Assembly: GCA_031180725.1 (NCBI GenBank)
Contig: JAPSLO010000004.1
Coordinates: forward strand, 1-64,000
DNA length: 64,000 nucleotides
Source of the DNA: Roseomonas sp.
GTDB taxonomy: Bacteria > Pseudomonadota > Alphaproteobacteria > Acetobacterales > Acetobacteraceae
Direction: 5' to 3'
The notes beneath the pieces were generated by a model. The model ran no database searches. It saw only the letters and a list, made by a program, of their open reading frames with translations, and was not told the DNA's origin. Shown piece by piece: positions 42,945 to 51,592 of this stretch. Each line of letters opens with the position of its first letter. The stretch's first letter is position 1. The position numbers and the translations under genes are program-made.

Positions 42945-43673
42945 TCAGAAGATGCCGCGCAGCCCGAAGCTGAAGCGGTTGCCCTCGCCCTGCCCGCAGG
43001 CCGCGGTGAGCCGGAGGGGCACCAGCTTCTTCCAACGAATGTCGAGCACCCCGGTGCAGTCATCGGGCCGCACCCCTGCCGGCGCTGGTCCCAGGTCGTG
43101 TACCACGGCGACCGTCAGGTCCAACCGCAGCGGCAGGCCGATCCCGAGTTCCGCAAAGTCGCTGCCCAGGCCCGCACGGGCCTTTACCGCAAGGCCGGAG
43201 CCACCGGGGGCGAGGGGGGCCGCGACGCCCAGCCGATCGCCCACATCCACCCCTGCCCGCAGGGCGAGGCCGGGCCGCAGTGGCAGTTCCGCGTCCTGCA
43301 CCAGGCCGAGCCCCAGCGCCGGCCCCTGCCCGCCACCCGCGAGGGGCGCATCCGGGACACTGCGCAGCGTGACGGTGCTTTCCAGTCGGAGCGGGCCGCA
43401 GCCGAACAGGCCACCATCGTCGCAGTTCAGCAGGGGCACGCGCTGCCCCGCGGAGAGCACGCCGCGCAGTGTGCCATCATTCGTGCCCGCCGGCATCTCG
43501 GCACGCGCCCAGGCCCCATCTGGTCCCCGCCAGCTCAGATCTACCGGCGCCTTTGCCGGGGCGGGCGCGAGGCGGAATGTCTCCTCGCCTGTCGCGGCCA
43601 ATTGGCCGGCCCGGGCAGGAGCTACCCCGGCGAGGAGAGCAAGGAGGAGCACAGAGGGGGTTTGAAGTCGCAT
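42945..43673 (-). CDS. exported protein of unknown function
   Basis: A 242-residue protein with signal peptide (MRLQTPSVLLLALLAGVAPA). The mature part alternates hydrophobic and polar residues (LGLGLVQDAELPLRPGLALR, and IGLPLRLDLTVAVVHDLG), has four cysteines and ends RFSFGLRGIF with a terminal Phe. This is what an outer-membrane beta-barrel looks like, though no family is recognised. The ATG is preferred to a GTG six codons earlier. TATACG 7 bases upstream of the ATG and a CTCAC/GTGAG dyad beyond it may form the promoter. Confidence 0.6.
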   Translation of the reverse strand: MRLQTPSVLLLALLAGVAPARAGQLAATGEETFRLAPAPAKAPVDLSWRGPDGAWARAEMPAGTNDGTLRGVLSAGQRVPLLNCDDGGLFGCGPLRLESTVTLRSVPDAPLAGGGQGPALGLGLVQDAELPLRPGLALRAGVDVGDRLGVAAPLAPGGSGLAVKARAGLGSDFAELGIGLPLRLDLTVAVVHDLGPAPAGVRPDDCTGVLDIRWKKLVPLRLTAACGQGEGNRFSFGLRGIF

Positions 43674-43686
43674 TGTAGATCGTATA

Positions 43687-44021
43687 CTCACAAAGCCGTG
43701 AGTTCGACCTAATGGCGTTGCCGCGTTTGGTCACGCGAATTTTGTCTGAATTTGGGCAAATGCGGCGGAACTGTGGCCAAGATGCCGCTGCAAGCAGATG
43801 CCGCCTGAGACGACGCATGGAACTGTCGCGCCTGCCGCCGGATCGCGCGGATCCCAGCGGAGGGCGGATAGCCAGGGATGGGGCAGGCAGCTCCCAGCGC
43901 GTGGCGCAGACGCCGCCCGGGACCGGAAGGCCGGAGGTCGCTCCGGCCCAGGCCTGAAAAACGGAACACAAGATGTCAGGGAGCGAGGCGGGCGGGCCGG
44001 ACGGCGCGGCCTTCCTGCGGC
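43687..44021. other. gene-poor stretch with a short inverted repeat
   Basis: CTCAC-N6-GTGAG (43687-43702) lies just upstream of the minus-strand exported-protein gene and may be its operator. Bases 43712-43957 contain an open 81-codon frame on the plus strand without a recognisable protein or ribosome site, so I do not call it. The first 70 bases are AT-richer than the surroundings, which fits a promoter region. Nothing else is seen. Confidence 0.4.
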
Positions 44022-44369
44022 TCAGGCGATGCGCGCTGGCGGACCGATCCCGATGAAGCTGACATAGGCAAAGGTCAGCTCCTGCCGCCCCCAGCGCAGC
44101 ATGCCGCTGCCCGGCTGCAGGAACAGCACTCCGCCATCAAGGCTCACGCAGGCATCCTCGGTCTGGAGCGTGACGCCGGCCTCCTCAAGCGAAGCGCAGG
44201 GGGAAGCGATGTGAATCTGGGCCGGCGCTTCCGCGCTGCCAGCCACCACATCGCGGCGGGGCTGGCCGGAGTAGGACCATGTGCAGACGCCATCCGGCCC
44301 CGGCACCGCCCAGGACGACCGTGCCCTGTCAGGCGTCGTGGGGAGGAGATCCGGCAGGGCAGGTTGCAT
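44022..44369 (-). CDS. hypothetical protein
   Basis: A 115-residue protein from the ATG giving MQPALPDLL. It contains WAVPGPDGVCTWSYSG, two further cysteines and a beta-rich end ELTFAYVSFIGIG. There is no signal peptide or membrane segment, and no recognised family. A longer in-frame start exists but would overlap only intergenic DNA. It lies downstream of the superoxide dismutase gene on the same strand. Confidence 0.45.
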   Translation of the reverse strand: MQPALPDLLPTTPDRARSSWAVPGPDGVCTWSYSGQPRRDVVAGSAEAPAQIHIASPCASLEEAGVTLQTEDACVSLDGGVLFLQPGSGMLRWGRQELTFAYVSFIGIGPPARIA

Positions 44370-44500
44370 GGCAGGCAGGTTCCGTCTCGGGGAACGCGCC
44401 GCCTTCTGCGACGGCGCGAGATCTCCCACGGAAGCGATGAACGTGCGGCAAACGCGACTGTTCCTGCTGCGCAAGCGCCTGTGCAGGAGCGGGCCGAGTT

Positions 44501-45229
44501 TCAGATCGTCAGCCGGCCCGCCTTGGCTGCGGCGTAGCGCTCCGCCACCTTTGCCCAATCCACCACATTCCACCAAGCTGCGGTGTATTCCGGCCGGCGG
44601 TTCTGGTAGCGCAGGTAATAGGCGTGCTCCCACACGTCATTGCCCATCAGCACGCGCTGGCCTTCCATCAGCGGCGTGTCCTGGTTCGGACGCGCGACCA
44701 CAGCCAGGCGCCCTTCGCGCGTGACCGTCACGAAGGCCCAGCCGCTGCCGAACTGACCGTTCGCCGCCGCATTGAAGCGCGTCTTGAAGGTATTGAAGTC
44801 GCCGAAATCGCGGGTGATGGCCTGGGCCAGCTCGCCCGAGGGCTCGCCGCCGGCGCCGCCCATGATCTGCCAGAACATGCTGTGATTGGCATGGCCGCCG
44901 CCATTGTTGCGGATCACGGTGCGCACATTCTCCGGCACCTGGTTCAGGTTCGCCAGCAGCTGCTCCAGCGGCATGGATTGCAACGCCGAATGATCTCGCA
45001 GCGCGGTGTTCAGATTGTTCACATAGGCCGCGTGGTGGAAACGCCAGTGCACTTCCATGGTGCGGGCATCGATCGCCGCCTCGTTCTTGTCGAAGGCGTA
45101 GGGAAGCTGGGGCAGGCTGTGGGGCCCGGACGGCGCGGCGGCCTGCTGTGCCAGGGCACGGGGCGCAGCCCAGATGGTCGCCAGGCCGGCGGCCGCCCCG
45201 AACAGGGCGCGGCGATGCATAAGGCTCAT
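44501..45229 (-). CDS. exported Fe/Mn superoxide dismutase
   Basis: A 242-residue superoxide dismutase that converts superoxide to oxygen and peroxide. A Tat-like signal (MHRRALFGAAAGLATIW, cleavage near ALAQ) sends it to the periplasm. Metal ligands are H61 (in EVHWRFHH), H116 (NHSMFW), D198 and H202 (NDVWEHAYY). The second His of the usual HHxxHH is Trp62. GGHANHSMFW and GQFGSGWAFV are standard; metal preference cannot be decided. GGGAGAA precedes the ATG; another ATG lies three codons in. It stands at the end of the polyamine-type ABC locus but is separated by 66 bases. Confidence 0.93.
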   Translation of the reverse strand: MSLMHRRALFGAAAGLATIWAAPRALAQQAAAPSGPHSLPQLPYAFDKNEAAIDARTMEVHWRFHHAAYVNNLNTALRDHSALQSMPLEQLLANLNQVPENVRTVIRNNGGGHANHSMFWQIMGGAGGEPSGELAQAITRDFGDFNTFKTRFNAAANGQFGSGWAFVTVTREGRLAVVARPNQDTPLMEGQRVLMGNDVWEHAYYLRYQNRRPEYTAAWWNVVDWAKVAERYAAAKAGRLTI

Positions 45230-45295
45230 GGAAAGCGTTCTCCCTTGGTCTGGTGCGCCGAGATAGAACCGGACTCGGCCGCCCGGGAAGGCACA

Positions 45296-46063
45296 TCAAC
45301 GCGCAGGTCGCTGCAACAGCGCGACAGCCCCCAGCAGCAGTACCGAGAGCGCCGCCATCAGCGTCGCTGCCGCCATGACGGTCAGGGAGATCTCGTCGTT
45401 CAGTCCGGCGAACATCTGCCGCGGCAAGGTGCGCTGGCCAGGGCCGGCCAGGAACAACACCACCACCGTCTCGTCCAGCGAGGTGGCGAAGGCGAAGACG
45501 GCCCCCGCCGCCACGCCCGGGGCGATGCGCGGCAGGCAGACGCGGAAGAAGGCACGCCACGGTCCCGCACCGCAGGCCGCGGCGGCGCGCAGCAGCACGG
45601 CGTCGAAGCGGGACAGCGCGGCCAGCACCGTGACCACCACGAAGGGGACCCCCAGCATGGCATGCGCCGCCACCAGCCCGCCGAAGGTGTTGGCCAGGCC
45701 GCGCGGCCCGAAGGCCAGCAGCAATGCCACGGCCACCACGATGGCCGGCACTACCATCGGCGCCAGGATCACCGCCATCATGATGCGGCGGCCGGGGAAA
45801 TCGGCGCGCCAGAGCCCGAAGGCGGCCGGCACGCCGAACAGCGTCGCCAGCGCCGCGCTCGCACTGCCCACCAGGAGTGAGTTCCACAAGGCTGGCAGCC
45901 AGAAATCCGAAGCGAAGAACGCCGCATACCAGCGCAGCGAAAGCCCCGGCAGCGGATAGGTCAGGAAACTTCCCGCCGAGAAGGAGAGCGGCACCACCAC
46001 CAGGATCGGCAGCACCAGGAACAGCAGGACAAGCACCCCGATGGCCCAGAGCGCCGCCCTCAT
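45296..46063 (-). CDS. ABC transporter permease, PotC type
   Basis: A 255-residue inner-membrane permease with six helices. The EAA loop that contacts the ATPase is RAAAACGAGPWRAFFRVCLP (about 158-177). N-terminal MRAALWAIGVLVLLFLVLP and GLSLRWYAAFF match the PotC/YdcV group for polyamines or related cations. Its ATGA overlap with the first permease gene couples translation. It is the last gene of the four-gene importer operon. Confidence 0.93.
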   Translation of the reverse strand: MRAALWAIGVLVLLFLVLPILVVVPLSFSAGSFLTYPLPGLSLRWYAAFFASDFWLPALWNSLLVGSASAALATLFGVPAAFGLWRADFPGRRIMMAVILAPMVVPAIVVAVALLLAFGPRGLANTFGGLVAAHAMLGVPFVVVTVLAALSRFDAVLLRAAAACGAGPWRAFFRVCLPRIAPGVAAGAVFAFATSLDETVVVLFLAGPGQRTLPRQMFAGLNDEISLTVMAAATLMAALSVLLLGAVALLQRPAR

Positions 46064-47244
46064 GCCGTGCGCACCTTGTCGAAGCCCACCAGCCGGCCAT
46101 AGAGGCCGATTACCACCGCCACGGCGGCCAGCAGCAGCACGGACAGCGCCGCGGCCATCCCCCAATCCACCAGGCGGTTGGCATGGAAGCCGATGAACCA
46201 GGCCAGCATCTGGTCATTCGGCCCGCCCAACAGCGCGGGCGTCACGTAGAAGCCCAGCGCCTGCACGAAGACCAGCAGGCAGCCCGCCCCCACCCCCGGC
46301 AAGGACAGTGGCAGCAGCACCCGGCGGAAGATGCGCAGCCGCCCGGCACCCAGCGAGGCCGCCGCGCGCGGCAGCCGCGGATCCACCTCCCGCACCACGG
46401 CCAGCACGGGCAGCACCATGAAGGGCAGCAGGATGTGCACCATCGCGACCAGTACGGCGAAGCGGTTCAGCAGCAGCGGCAGGGGCTCGGCGATCAGTCC
46501 GGTGCCCAACAGCGCGCTGTTCACGATGCCTTCCTTCTGCAGCAGCACCATCCAGGCGGCGGTGCGCACGATCAGGCTGGTCCAGAAGGGCAGCAACACC
46601 GCGCCCAGCAGCCAGGGCTGCGCGCGCGGCGGCGCGGTGGCGATCAACCAGGCCAGCGGATAGCCCATCAGCAGGCAGATCAGCGTGGTGAAGGCCGAGA
46701 TCCACAGCGTGCGCAGCAGCACATCCCGATAGACCCGTGCGTCCGCCGGCGCCTGGGTGATCGTGCCCTCGCCATCGCGCCGAAGGTCCAGCGTCGCCAG
46801 TAACCGGTAGTCACTGACGGGCCCACCGGCGCGCTGGATGGCGCGCCAGGGCCCCTGCGTGGCCCAGGCCTCGCCGGCCGAGAGAATCTTCGCCTGCTCC
46901 TCGCCTGGCTGCGTCACGCGGCGGCCGGTGGCTGGCAGCAGGCTGCGCAGGCCGGGGAATTCGGCATTCAGCCGCGCCGCCGCGCGTGCGATCCCGCCGG
47001 CGCCGGTCTCCGCATCCCGGATGCGGGCCTCACGCAGATCCTCGGCCAGCGCGATGAAGGCGGCTTCCGGTACGGCGCCGCCATCCCAGCCGCGCAGCAC
47101 CGCGATGCTGCGCGGCAGCACGGAGGCCACTTCGTCATCCGCAACGGCGCGCCACAGGAAGGCGCCGATCGGCGCGATGAAGCCAACCAACAATGCGAGA
47201 AGAAGGGGGGCGACCAGAAGGATCGCGCCCCGGCGACCTGTCAT
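46060..47244 (-). CDS. ABC transporter permease, PotB type, with periplasmic insert
   Basis: A 394-residue permease, about 100 residues longer than PotB. The first membrane helix (7-30) is followed by a soluble stretch (about 35-165, including DDEVASVLPRSIAVLRGWDG) before the remaining five helices. The EAA loop is RAAASLGAGRLRIFRRVLLP. The insert is periplasmic by topology and occurs in a subset of PotB-like proteins; it may contact the binding protein. It lies 144 bases after the binding-protein stop, past a stem-loop, and overlaps the second permease by ATGA. Confidence 0.92.
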   Translation of the reverse strand: MTGRRGAILLVAPLLLALLVGFIAPIGAFLWRAVADDEVASVLPRSIAVLRGWDGGAVPEAAFIALAEDLREARIRDAETGAGGIARAAARLNAEFPGLRSLLPATGRRVTQPGEEQAKILSAGEAWATQGPWRAIQRAGGPVSDYRLLATLDLRRDGEGTITQAPADARVYRDVLLRTLWISAFTTLICLLMGYPLAWLIATAPPRAQPWLLGAVLLPFWTSLIVRTAAWMVLLQKEGIVNSALLGTGLIAEPLPLLLNRFAVLVAMVHILLPFMVLPVLAVVREVDPRLPRAAASLGAGRLRIFRRVLLPLSLPGVGAGCLLVFVQALGFYVTPALLGGPNDQMLAWFIGFHANRLVDWGMAAALSVLLLAAVAVVIGLYGRLVGFDKVRTA

Positions 47245-47255
47245 ACCTGCCTCAC

Positions 47256-47273
47256 GAAGTGCTGATGCACTTC
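47256..47273 (-). promoter_or_regulatory. stem-loop between binding-protein and permease genes
   Basis: A perfect 7-bp stem GAAGTGC/GCACTTC with a 4-base loop lies in the 144-base gap downstream of the binding-protein stop. Such intercistronic stems often protect the upstream mRNA from 3' exonucleases so the binding protein exceeds the permeases. The role here is inferred. Confidence 0.4.
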
Positions 47274-47388
47274 ATCCTCAGGCGCCGACGCGGCCACGGG
47301 CTGACCTGCGCTTTGCCCTGCAACGTGGCTGGGAACCCGCCGCGGCCTTGGCCGGCCGCAGGTCGGAGCATCGTGATCCAGGGACCAC

Positions 47389-48450
47389 CTAGCGGCTCAC
47401 CCAGGCGTTGAAGCGCGCATTCAACCGGTCGAGGTTGTCCAGCCAGAACTTGTCGTCGATCTGCAGCGCGGCCTGGGCGTTCTGCGGCGCGGTGGGAAGC
47501 TGCGCCAGGATGTTGTTCGGGATAAGCCCATTCGCCGCCCGCGCCGTGACGCCATAGGGGATGCGTGGCGGTAGCTGCGCCTGGTTCTGCGCCTGGCCGA
47601 CGAAGCGCAGGAAGTCCAGCGCCCGCTGCCGGTTCGGGCTGCCGCGCATGATTACCCAGGAATCCAGCGTGTAGAGGTTCTGGTCCCAGGCGATGCCGAA
47701 ATCGCGGCCGTCATTCGCATTCGCCGCGGCGATGCGGCCATTATAGGCATTGGTCAGCACCACCTCGCCGCTGGCCAGCCATTGCGGCGGCTGCGATCCG
47801 CGTTCCCACCAGGCCAGGTCGCTTCTGATGGCGTCCAGCTTGCGGAATGCGCGGTCCACACCGGCATCGGTGGCCAGCAGGCGGTACACATCGCCGGGCG
47901 CCACGCCATCGGCCAGCAGCGCGATCTCCAGCGTGGTCTTCGGGCCGCGGCGCAGGGCGCGGCGGCCGGGGATGCGCCGGGTGTCGAAGAAATCCGCCCA
48001 GCCGCGTGGCGCAGTCTGCAGCCGCGTCCGGTCCCAGGCCAGAACGAAGCTGTAGAGAATGGCGCCCACGCCGCAGTCGCTGACCGCCTGCGGGATGTAG
48101 TTGTCGCGGCCGCCGATGGCCTCCCAGTCCAGCCGCTCGTAGAGCCCCTCCTCGCAGCCGATCAGCAGTTCCTCGGATTCCACCTGCACCACGTCCCAGG
48201 TGTTGGCGCCGGACTGCACGCGCGCGCGCAACACGCCCACGCCGCCGTCCCAGGTCTCCTCCAGCAACCGCTGGTTGCGGGCCTGCATCCAAGGCCGGAA
48301 ATAGATTTCGCGTTGCGCGTCCTGATAGGCGCCGCCCCAGGACACCACCGTCAGGTCGCGCCCCTGCGCCTGGACGCCGGCCGCGCCGAACAGTGCCAGC
48401 CCGATGCCGACGGCCGCCCCGATGGCGCCGCGCCACATTCCGCGTCGCAT
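47389..48450 (-). CDS. ABC transporter periplasmic binding protein, PotD type
   Basis: A 353-residue periplasmic receptor. A signal peptide (MRRGMWRGAIGAAVGIGLAL, cleavage near VQAQ) is followed by the PotD-like opening LTVVSWGGAYQDAQREIYF. WDVVQVESEELLIGCEEG and the hinge VLTNAYNGRIAAAN are typical of polyamine/iron-type type II receptors. The ATG has GGAGGGACCAGG just before it; an ATG five codons earlier would place that site inside the gene. It lies 30 bases after the ATPase gene. The exact ligand is not evident. Confidence 0.93.
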   Translation of the reverse strand: MRRGMWRGAIGAAVGIGLALFGAAGVQAQGRDLTVVSWGGAYQDAQREIYFRPWMQARNQRLLEETWDGGVGVLRARVQSGANTWDVVQVESEELLIGCEEGLYERLDWEAIGGRDNYIPQAVSDCGVGAILYSFVLAWDRTRLQTAPRGWADFFDTRRIPGRRALRRGPKTTLEIALLADGVAPGDVYRLLATDAGVDRAFRKLDAIRSDLAWWERGSQPPQWLASGEVVLTNAYNGRIAAANANDGRDFGIAWDQNLYTLDSWVIMRGSPNRQRALDFLRFVGQAQNQAQLPPRIPYGVTARAANGLIPNNILAQLPTAPQNAQAALQIDDKFWLDNLDRLNARFNAWVSR

Positions 48451-48480
48451 TCCTGGTCCCTCCATGCCCGTTCCGGCAGG

Positions 48481-49593
48481 CTACCGCGCCGCCGCCTCAT
48501 CGCGGAAGGCCCGAGCATGCGCCGCCGCCCAGGCCACGCCCACCGACGAGCCCGGCGTCGGCACCGCGGCACCGGGCGGCTGCTTGGCGACGATCTCCGC
48601 CCCGCTCCGCAGCATCAGGCGCAGCCGGATGTGGTCACCTTGGAACAGCGCCTCGGCCAGGGTGGCGGGCAAGGCGCCCGGCGCATCGGCGGCCACCAGG
48701 CTGACGCGCTCCGGTCGCACCATCAGCACGCAGGGTCCTCCGGGCAGGGCATCGGCCGACCGCGCGGACATCTCGGCCCCATCCGCCAAGCGCAGCCGGG
48801 CGACGCCGTCGCGCAGCTCCAGCAGCTCGGCGGGGATGCGGTTGTTCTCGCCCACGAAGGCGGCGACGAAGCCATCGGCGGGGTCGTCATAGACCTGGCG
48901 CGGCGAGGCGATCTGGCGCAGCCGCCCACCCGAAAGCACCGCGATGCGGTCGGAGAGGGTCAGCGCCTCCGACTGGTCATGCGTCACATACATCATGGTC
49001 AGGCCCAGGCGCTGGTGCAGCGCGCGGATCTCCAGCTGCATCTCCTCGCGCAGCGCCTTGTCCAGCGCGCCCAGCGGCTCATCCAGCAGCACGATCGGGG
49101 GTTCGAAGACCATCGCGCGGGCCAGTGCCACGCGCTGCTGCTGACCGCCGGAAAGCTGCGCGGGCCGGCGGTCGCCGTATTGCGGCAGGCGCACCATCTC
49201 CAGCGCGCGCTTCACGCGTTCCGCGCGCTCGGCCTTCGGCACGCCACGCGCTTCCAGCGGAAAGGCTACATTCTCCGCGACCGTCATGTGGGGAAACAAC
49301 GCGTAGCTCTGGAACACCACGCCGATGCCACGGCGATGGGGCGGCAGGCGGGCGATGTCACGGCCCTCCAGCAGGATGCGCCCGGTATCTGGCTGTTCGA
49401 AACCGGCGAGCAGCATCAGCGTGGTGGTCTTGCCAGATCCCGAAGGGCCGAGCAGCGTCAGCAGCTCTCCACGCGCGACATCGAGGTCCAACTCGGCCAG
49501 AGCGGCCGGATTGCGGGTTCCTTTGGCCGCGGGATAGCTTTTCGATACGCGCTCGAAGCGCAGCAGTGGGGCGTCCATGCCGGCGGCGTCCAT
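48481..49593 (-). CDS. ABC transporter ATP-binding protein, PotA type
   Basis: A 370-residue importer ATPase. Walker A GPSGSGKT is at 49-56, the signature LSGGQ at 147-151, Walker B IVLLDEPLG at 167-175, and the H-loop is in YVTHDQSEAL. The C-terminal TOBE domain (about 285-365) regulates such importers. Starts at codon 1 or 6 (MDAPLLRF) are both possible. It is first in the operon ATPase, receptor, permease, permease, a complete polyamine/spermidine-type importer. The divergent DUF883 gene starts 115 bases away. Confidence 0.95.
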   Translation of the reverse strand: MDAAGMDAPLLRFERVSKSYPAAKGTRNPAALAELDLDVARGELLTLLGPSGSGKTTTLMLLAGFEQPDTGRILLEGRDIARLPPHRRGIGVVFQSYALFPHMTVAENVAFPLEARGVPKAERAERVKRALEMVRLPQYGDRRPAQLSGGQQQRVALARAMVFEPPIVLLDEPLGALDKALREEMQLEIRALHQRLGLTMMYVTHDQSEALTLSDRIAVLSGGRLRQIASPRQVYDDPADGFVAAFVGENNRIPAELLELRDGVARLRLADGAEMSARSADALPGGPCVLMVRPERVSLVAADAPGALPATLAEALFQGDHIRLRLMLRSGAEIVAKQPPGAAVPTPGSSVGVAWAAAHARAFRDEAAAR

Positions 49594-49707
49594 GACAGTC
49601 TGAGGTTTTGGCGCGGGGGCCCAGGGTGTCAACCGGTGGTGGCCGGAACCGCGCCGGGCGGGGTGCGTTCGTTGCGCTATCCACGCCGCAGAAGGAAAGG
49701 CTCCAGA

Positions 49708-50052
49708 ATGTCCCAGCCCGCCAACGATATGCGCGAACTGCGCGACGAAGCGGCGGCCTCCGGCCAACGCCTCTCCGAAGACGCCCGCGCCGAACTCGCC
49801 CGCCTGCGCGCACAGGTGGAGCGGCTGATGCAGGACCGGGTGACGCCTGTCCTGGGCTCCGCCGCCGACACGGTGGAGGATTATTCCCGCCGCGCCCGTG
49901 AGAAGATCGAGGAGAATGCGGCCACCATCTCCGACACGGTGCGGGAGCGCCCGCTGCTGGCCATCGCCGCCGCAGCGATCGGCGGCTACCTGCTCGGCCG
50001 GCTCATGGGCGGCACGACCTATGTCTACACGGAGGACCGCCACCGCCGCTGA
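49708..50052 (+). CDS. DUF883/ElaB-YqjD-type membrane protein
   Basis: A 114-residue protein: a long amphipathic helix (about 5-75, rich in Arg/Glu/Ala, coiled-coil-like) and one C-terminal membrane helix (LLAIAAAAIGGYLLGRLMGG) with the Gly-rich end usual for the family. ElaB/YqjD anchor ribosomes or respond to stress at the inner membrane in E. coli. GAAGGAAAGG precedes the ATG. A hairpin follows, then a holin-like gene on the same strand. Confidence 0.85.
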   Translation: MSQPANDMRELRDEAAASGQRLSEDARAELARLRAQVERLMQDRVTPVLGSAADTVEDYSRRAREKIEENAATISDTVRERPLLAIAAAAIGGYLLGRLMGGTTYVYTEDRHRR

Positions 50053-50064
50053 GGCGCTAGGTGC

Positions 50065-50087
50065 GGGGAACCGCCGCGGCGGTCCCC
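50065..50087 (+). terminator. hairpin between DUF883 and holin-like genes
   Basis: GGGGAACCGCC pairs with GGCGGTCCCC with one bulged base around GC and is followed by TTCCTGTC. It may terminate some transcripts after the DUF883 gene. Confidence 0.45.
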
Positions 50088-50123
50088 TTCCTGTCAGGGT
50101 TCCTGAACGGCTGAGGTCATCCG

Positions 50124-50558
50124 ATGCGCCTTCTCCGCCTCGCCCGTGCCGCCCTGGAGGCGGAGGGGCTGCATCTGCGCCGCATGGTGCGTACCCGCGG
50201 CATCCAGGCGGCCCTGGGCGCCGCGGCGCTGGTCTTCCTTCTGTTTCTGCTGCTGATGCTGCACCTGGCCATTTTCGCGGCCCTGGTGGACACCAACGGA
50301 CCTGTGCTCTCGCTTCTGTACGTAGCGGGCGGGGACCTGGTGATCGTCGCCATCCTGGCCTTCCTGGCGAGCCGGGCCGGGCGTGACCCCATTGCGGAGG
50401 AGGCGCTGCGCATCCGCCGCGAGGCAACGCGCGAGATGTCGGATGCCGCGGCACGGCTCGCGGTGCTGGCACCGCTGCTGCGCAGCCAGTCGGCCAAGAA
50501 GGGCGCCTTTGGGGCGGCCCTGACGGCGCTGGTGGTCGGGTTGCTCTCCCGCCGCTGA
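50124..50558 (+). CDS. phage-holin-family-like membrane protein
   Basis: A 144-residue protein with two membrane helices (about 30-55 and 63-85) and a charged C-terminal part ending in a weak hydrophobic stretch (LTALVVGLL). The arrangement matches the DUF1469/holin-X family found beside DUF883/YqjD genes in proteobacteria; the names do not imply a phage. It probably forms one stress-linked envelope unit with the preceding gene. Confidence 0.75.
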   Translation: MRLLRLARAALEAEGLHLRRMVRTRGIQAALGAAALVFLLFLLLMLHLAIFAALVDTNGPVLSLLYVAGGDLVIVAILAFLASRAGRDPIAEEALRIRREATREMSDAAARLAVLAPLLRSQSAKKGAFGAALTALVVGLLSRR

Positions 50559-50596
50559 GCCGGTACCCCGAGGCGCATACGCTTCGGGGAACGCCT

Positions 50597-51592
50597 ATGT
50601 CCGATGCCGCAGAACCTACCGTGATCGCCCGCCGGGAGGGCGCGGCCGGCACGCTGCTGATGAACCGTCCGCGCGCCCTGAACGCGCTGGATCTGGGCAT
50701 GATCCAGGGGCTGGACCGGGCGGTGCGCGATTTTGCCGCCGACCCCTCGGTGAAGCTGGTGGTGCTGGAAGGTGCGGGCGGGCGGGCCTTCTGCGCCGGC
50801 GGCGATGTCCGTCGCATCCGTGAACTTGCGCTGGCCGGTGACGCCGCGGGGGTGGAGGCCTTCTTCGCCGGCGAATACGCCGTGAATCGCGCCATCGCCG
50901 AGTTCCCCAAGCCCTGGATCAGCCTGATCGATGGCGTCTGCATGGGCGGTGGCATCGGCGTTTCCGTCCATGGCAGCCATCGCGTCGTCACCGAACATGC
51001 GCTGCTGGCGATGCCGGAAACCGCCATCGCCCTGTTCCCGGATGTCGGCACCAGCTTCGTCCTGCCCCGCCTGCCGGGCGCCCTGGGCAATTGGCTGGCG
51101 CTCACCGGCGCGCGGCTGAAAGGGGCGGAGGCGGTGGAGGCGGGCCTGGCCACCCATTTCGTCCCGCGTGACAGGCTGCCCGCCTTGCGCGCCGCCCTGC
51201 TGGAAGGTGATGCCGCCGTCCTGGATCGCTTCGCCGAGCCGGTGCCACCCGGCTCCATCGCTGCCCAGCGCCCGGCGGTGGACCGCTGCTTCGGCCATTC
51301 CAGCCTGCCCGCGATCCGCGCCGCGCTACTGGCAGAAGACACCGGCTGGGCGAGGGATCAGCTCGCCATCCTCGACCGGATGTCGCCCACCAGCCTGGCT
51401 GTGACGCTGGAATTGCTGCGCCGTGGGGCGTCGCTCTCCCTGGCGGAGTGCCTCTCGATGGAGCTGGCCCTGACCCGCACCGTGACGAGGCACCCGGATT
51501 TCGCCGAAGGCGTTCGCGCCGTGCTGGTGGACAAGGACAACAAGCCGAACTGGGCGCCGCAGGCCCGGCTCGAGGAGATGTTCGGCCGTTAG
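50597..51592 (+). CDS. 3-hydroxyisobutyryl-CoA hydrolase (enoyl-CoA hydratase/isomerase family)
   Basis: A 331-residue crotonase-fold enzyme of the HIBCH type, releasing 3-hydroxyisobutyrate in valine breakdown. Oxyanion-hole segments are RAFCAGGDVRRI and GVCMGGGIGVSVHGSH. MPETAIALFPDVGTSFVLPR supplies the Glu and Asp that favour hydrolysis over hydration. The C-terminal ECH_2 domain (after about 200) ends GVRAVLVDKDNKPNWAP, a hallmark of the group. There is no signal. The product would be the substrate of 3-hydroxyisobutyrate dehydrogenase; a family member lies far away at 10706. Confidence 0.93.
   Translation: MSDAAEPTVIARREGAAGTLLMNRPRALNALDLGMIQGLDRAVRDFAADPSVKLVVLEGAGGRAFCAGGDVRRIRELALAGDAAGVEAFFAGEYAVNRAIAEFPKPWISLIDGVCMGGGIGVSVHGSHRVVTEHALLAMPETAIALFPDVGTSFVLPRLPGALGNWLALTGARLKGAEAVEAGLATHFVPRDRLPALRAALLEGDAAVLDRFAEPVPPGSIAAQRPAVDRCFGHSSLPAIRAALLAEDTGWARDQLAILDRMSPTSLAVTLELLRRGASLSLAECLSMELALTRTVTRHPDFAEGVRAVLVDKDNKPNWAPQARLEEMFGR

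Noticed and set aside
43712-43957. 81-codon plus-strand frame in the gap before the exported-protein gene
   Set aside because: No ribosome site, no recognisable protein features and composition close to chance.
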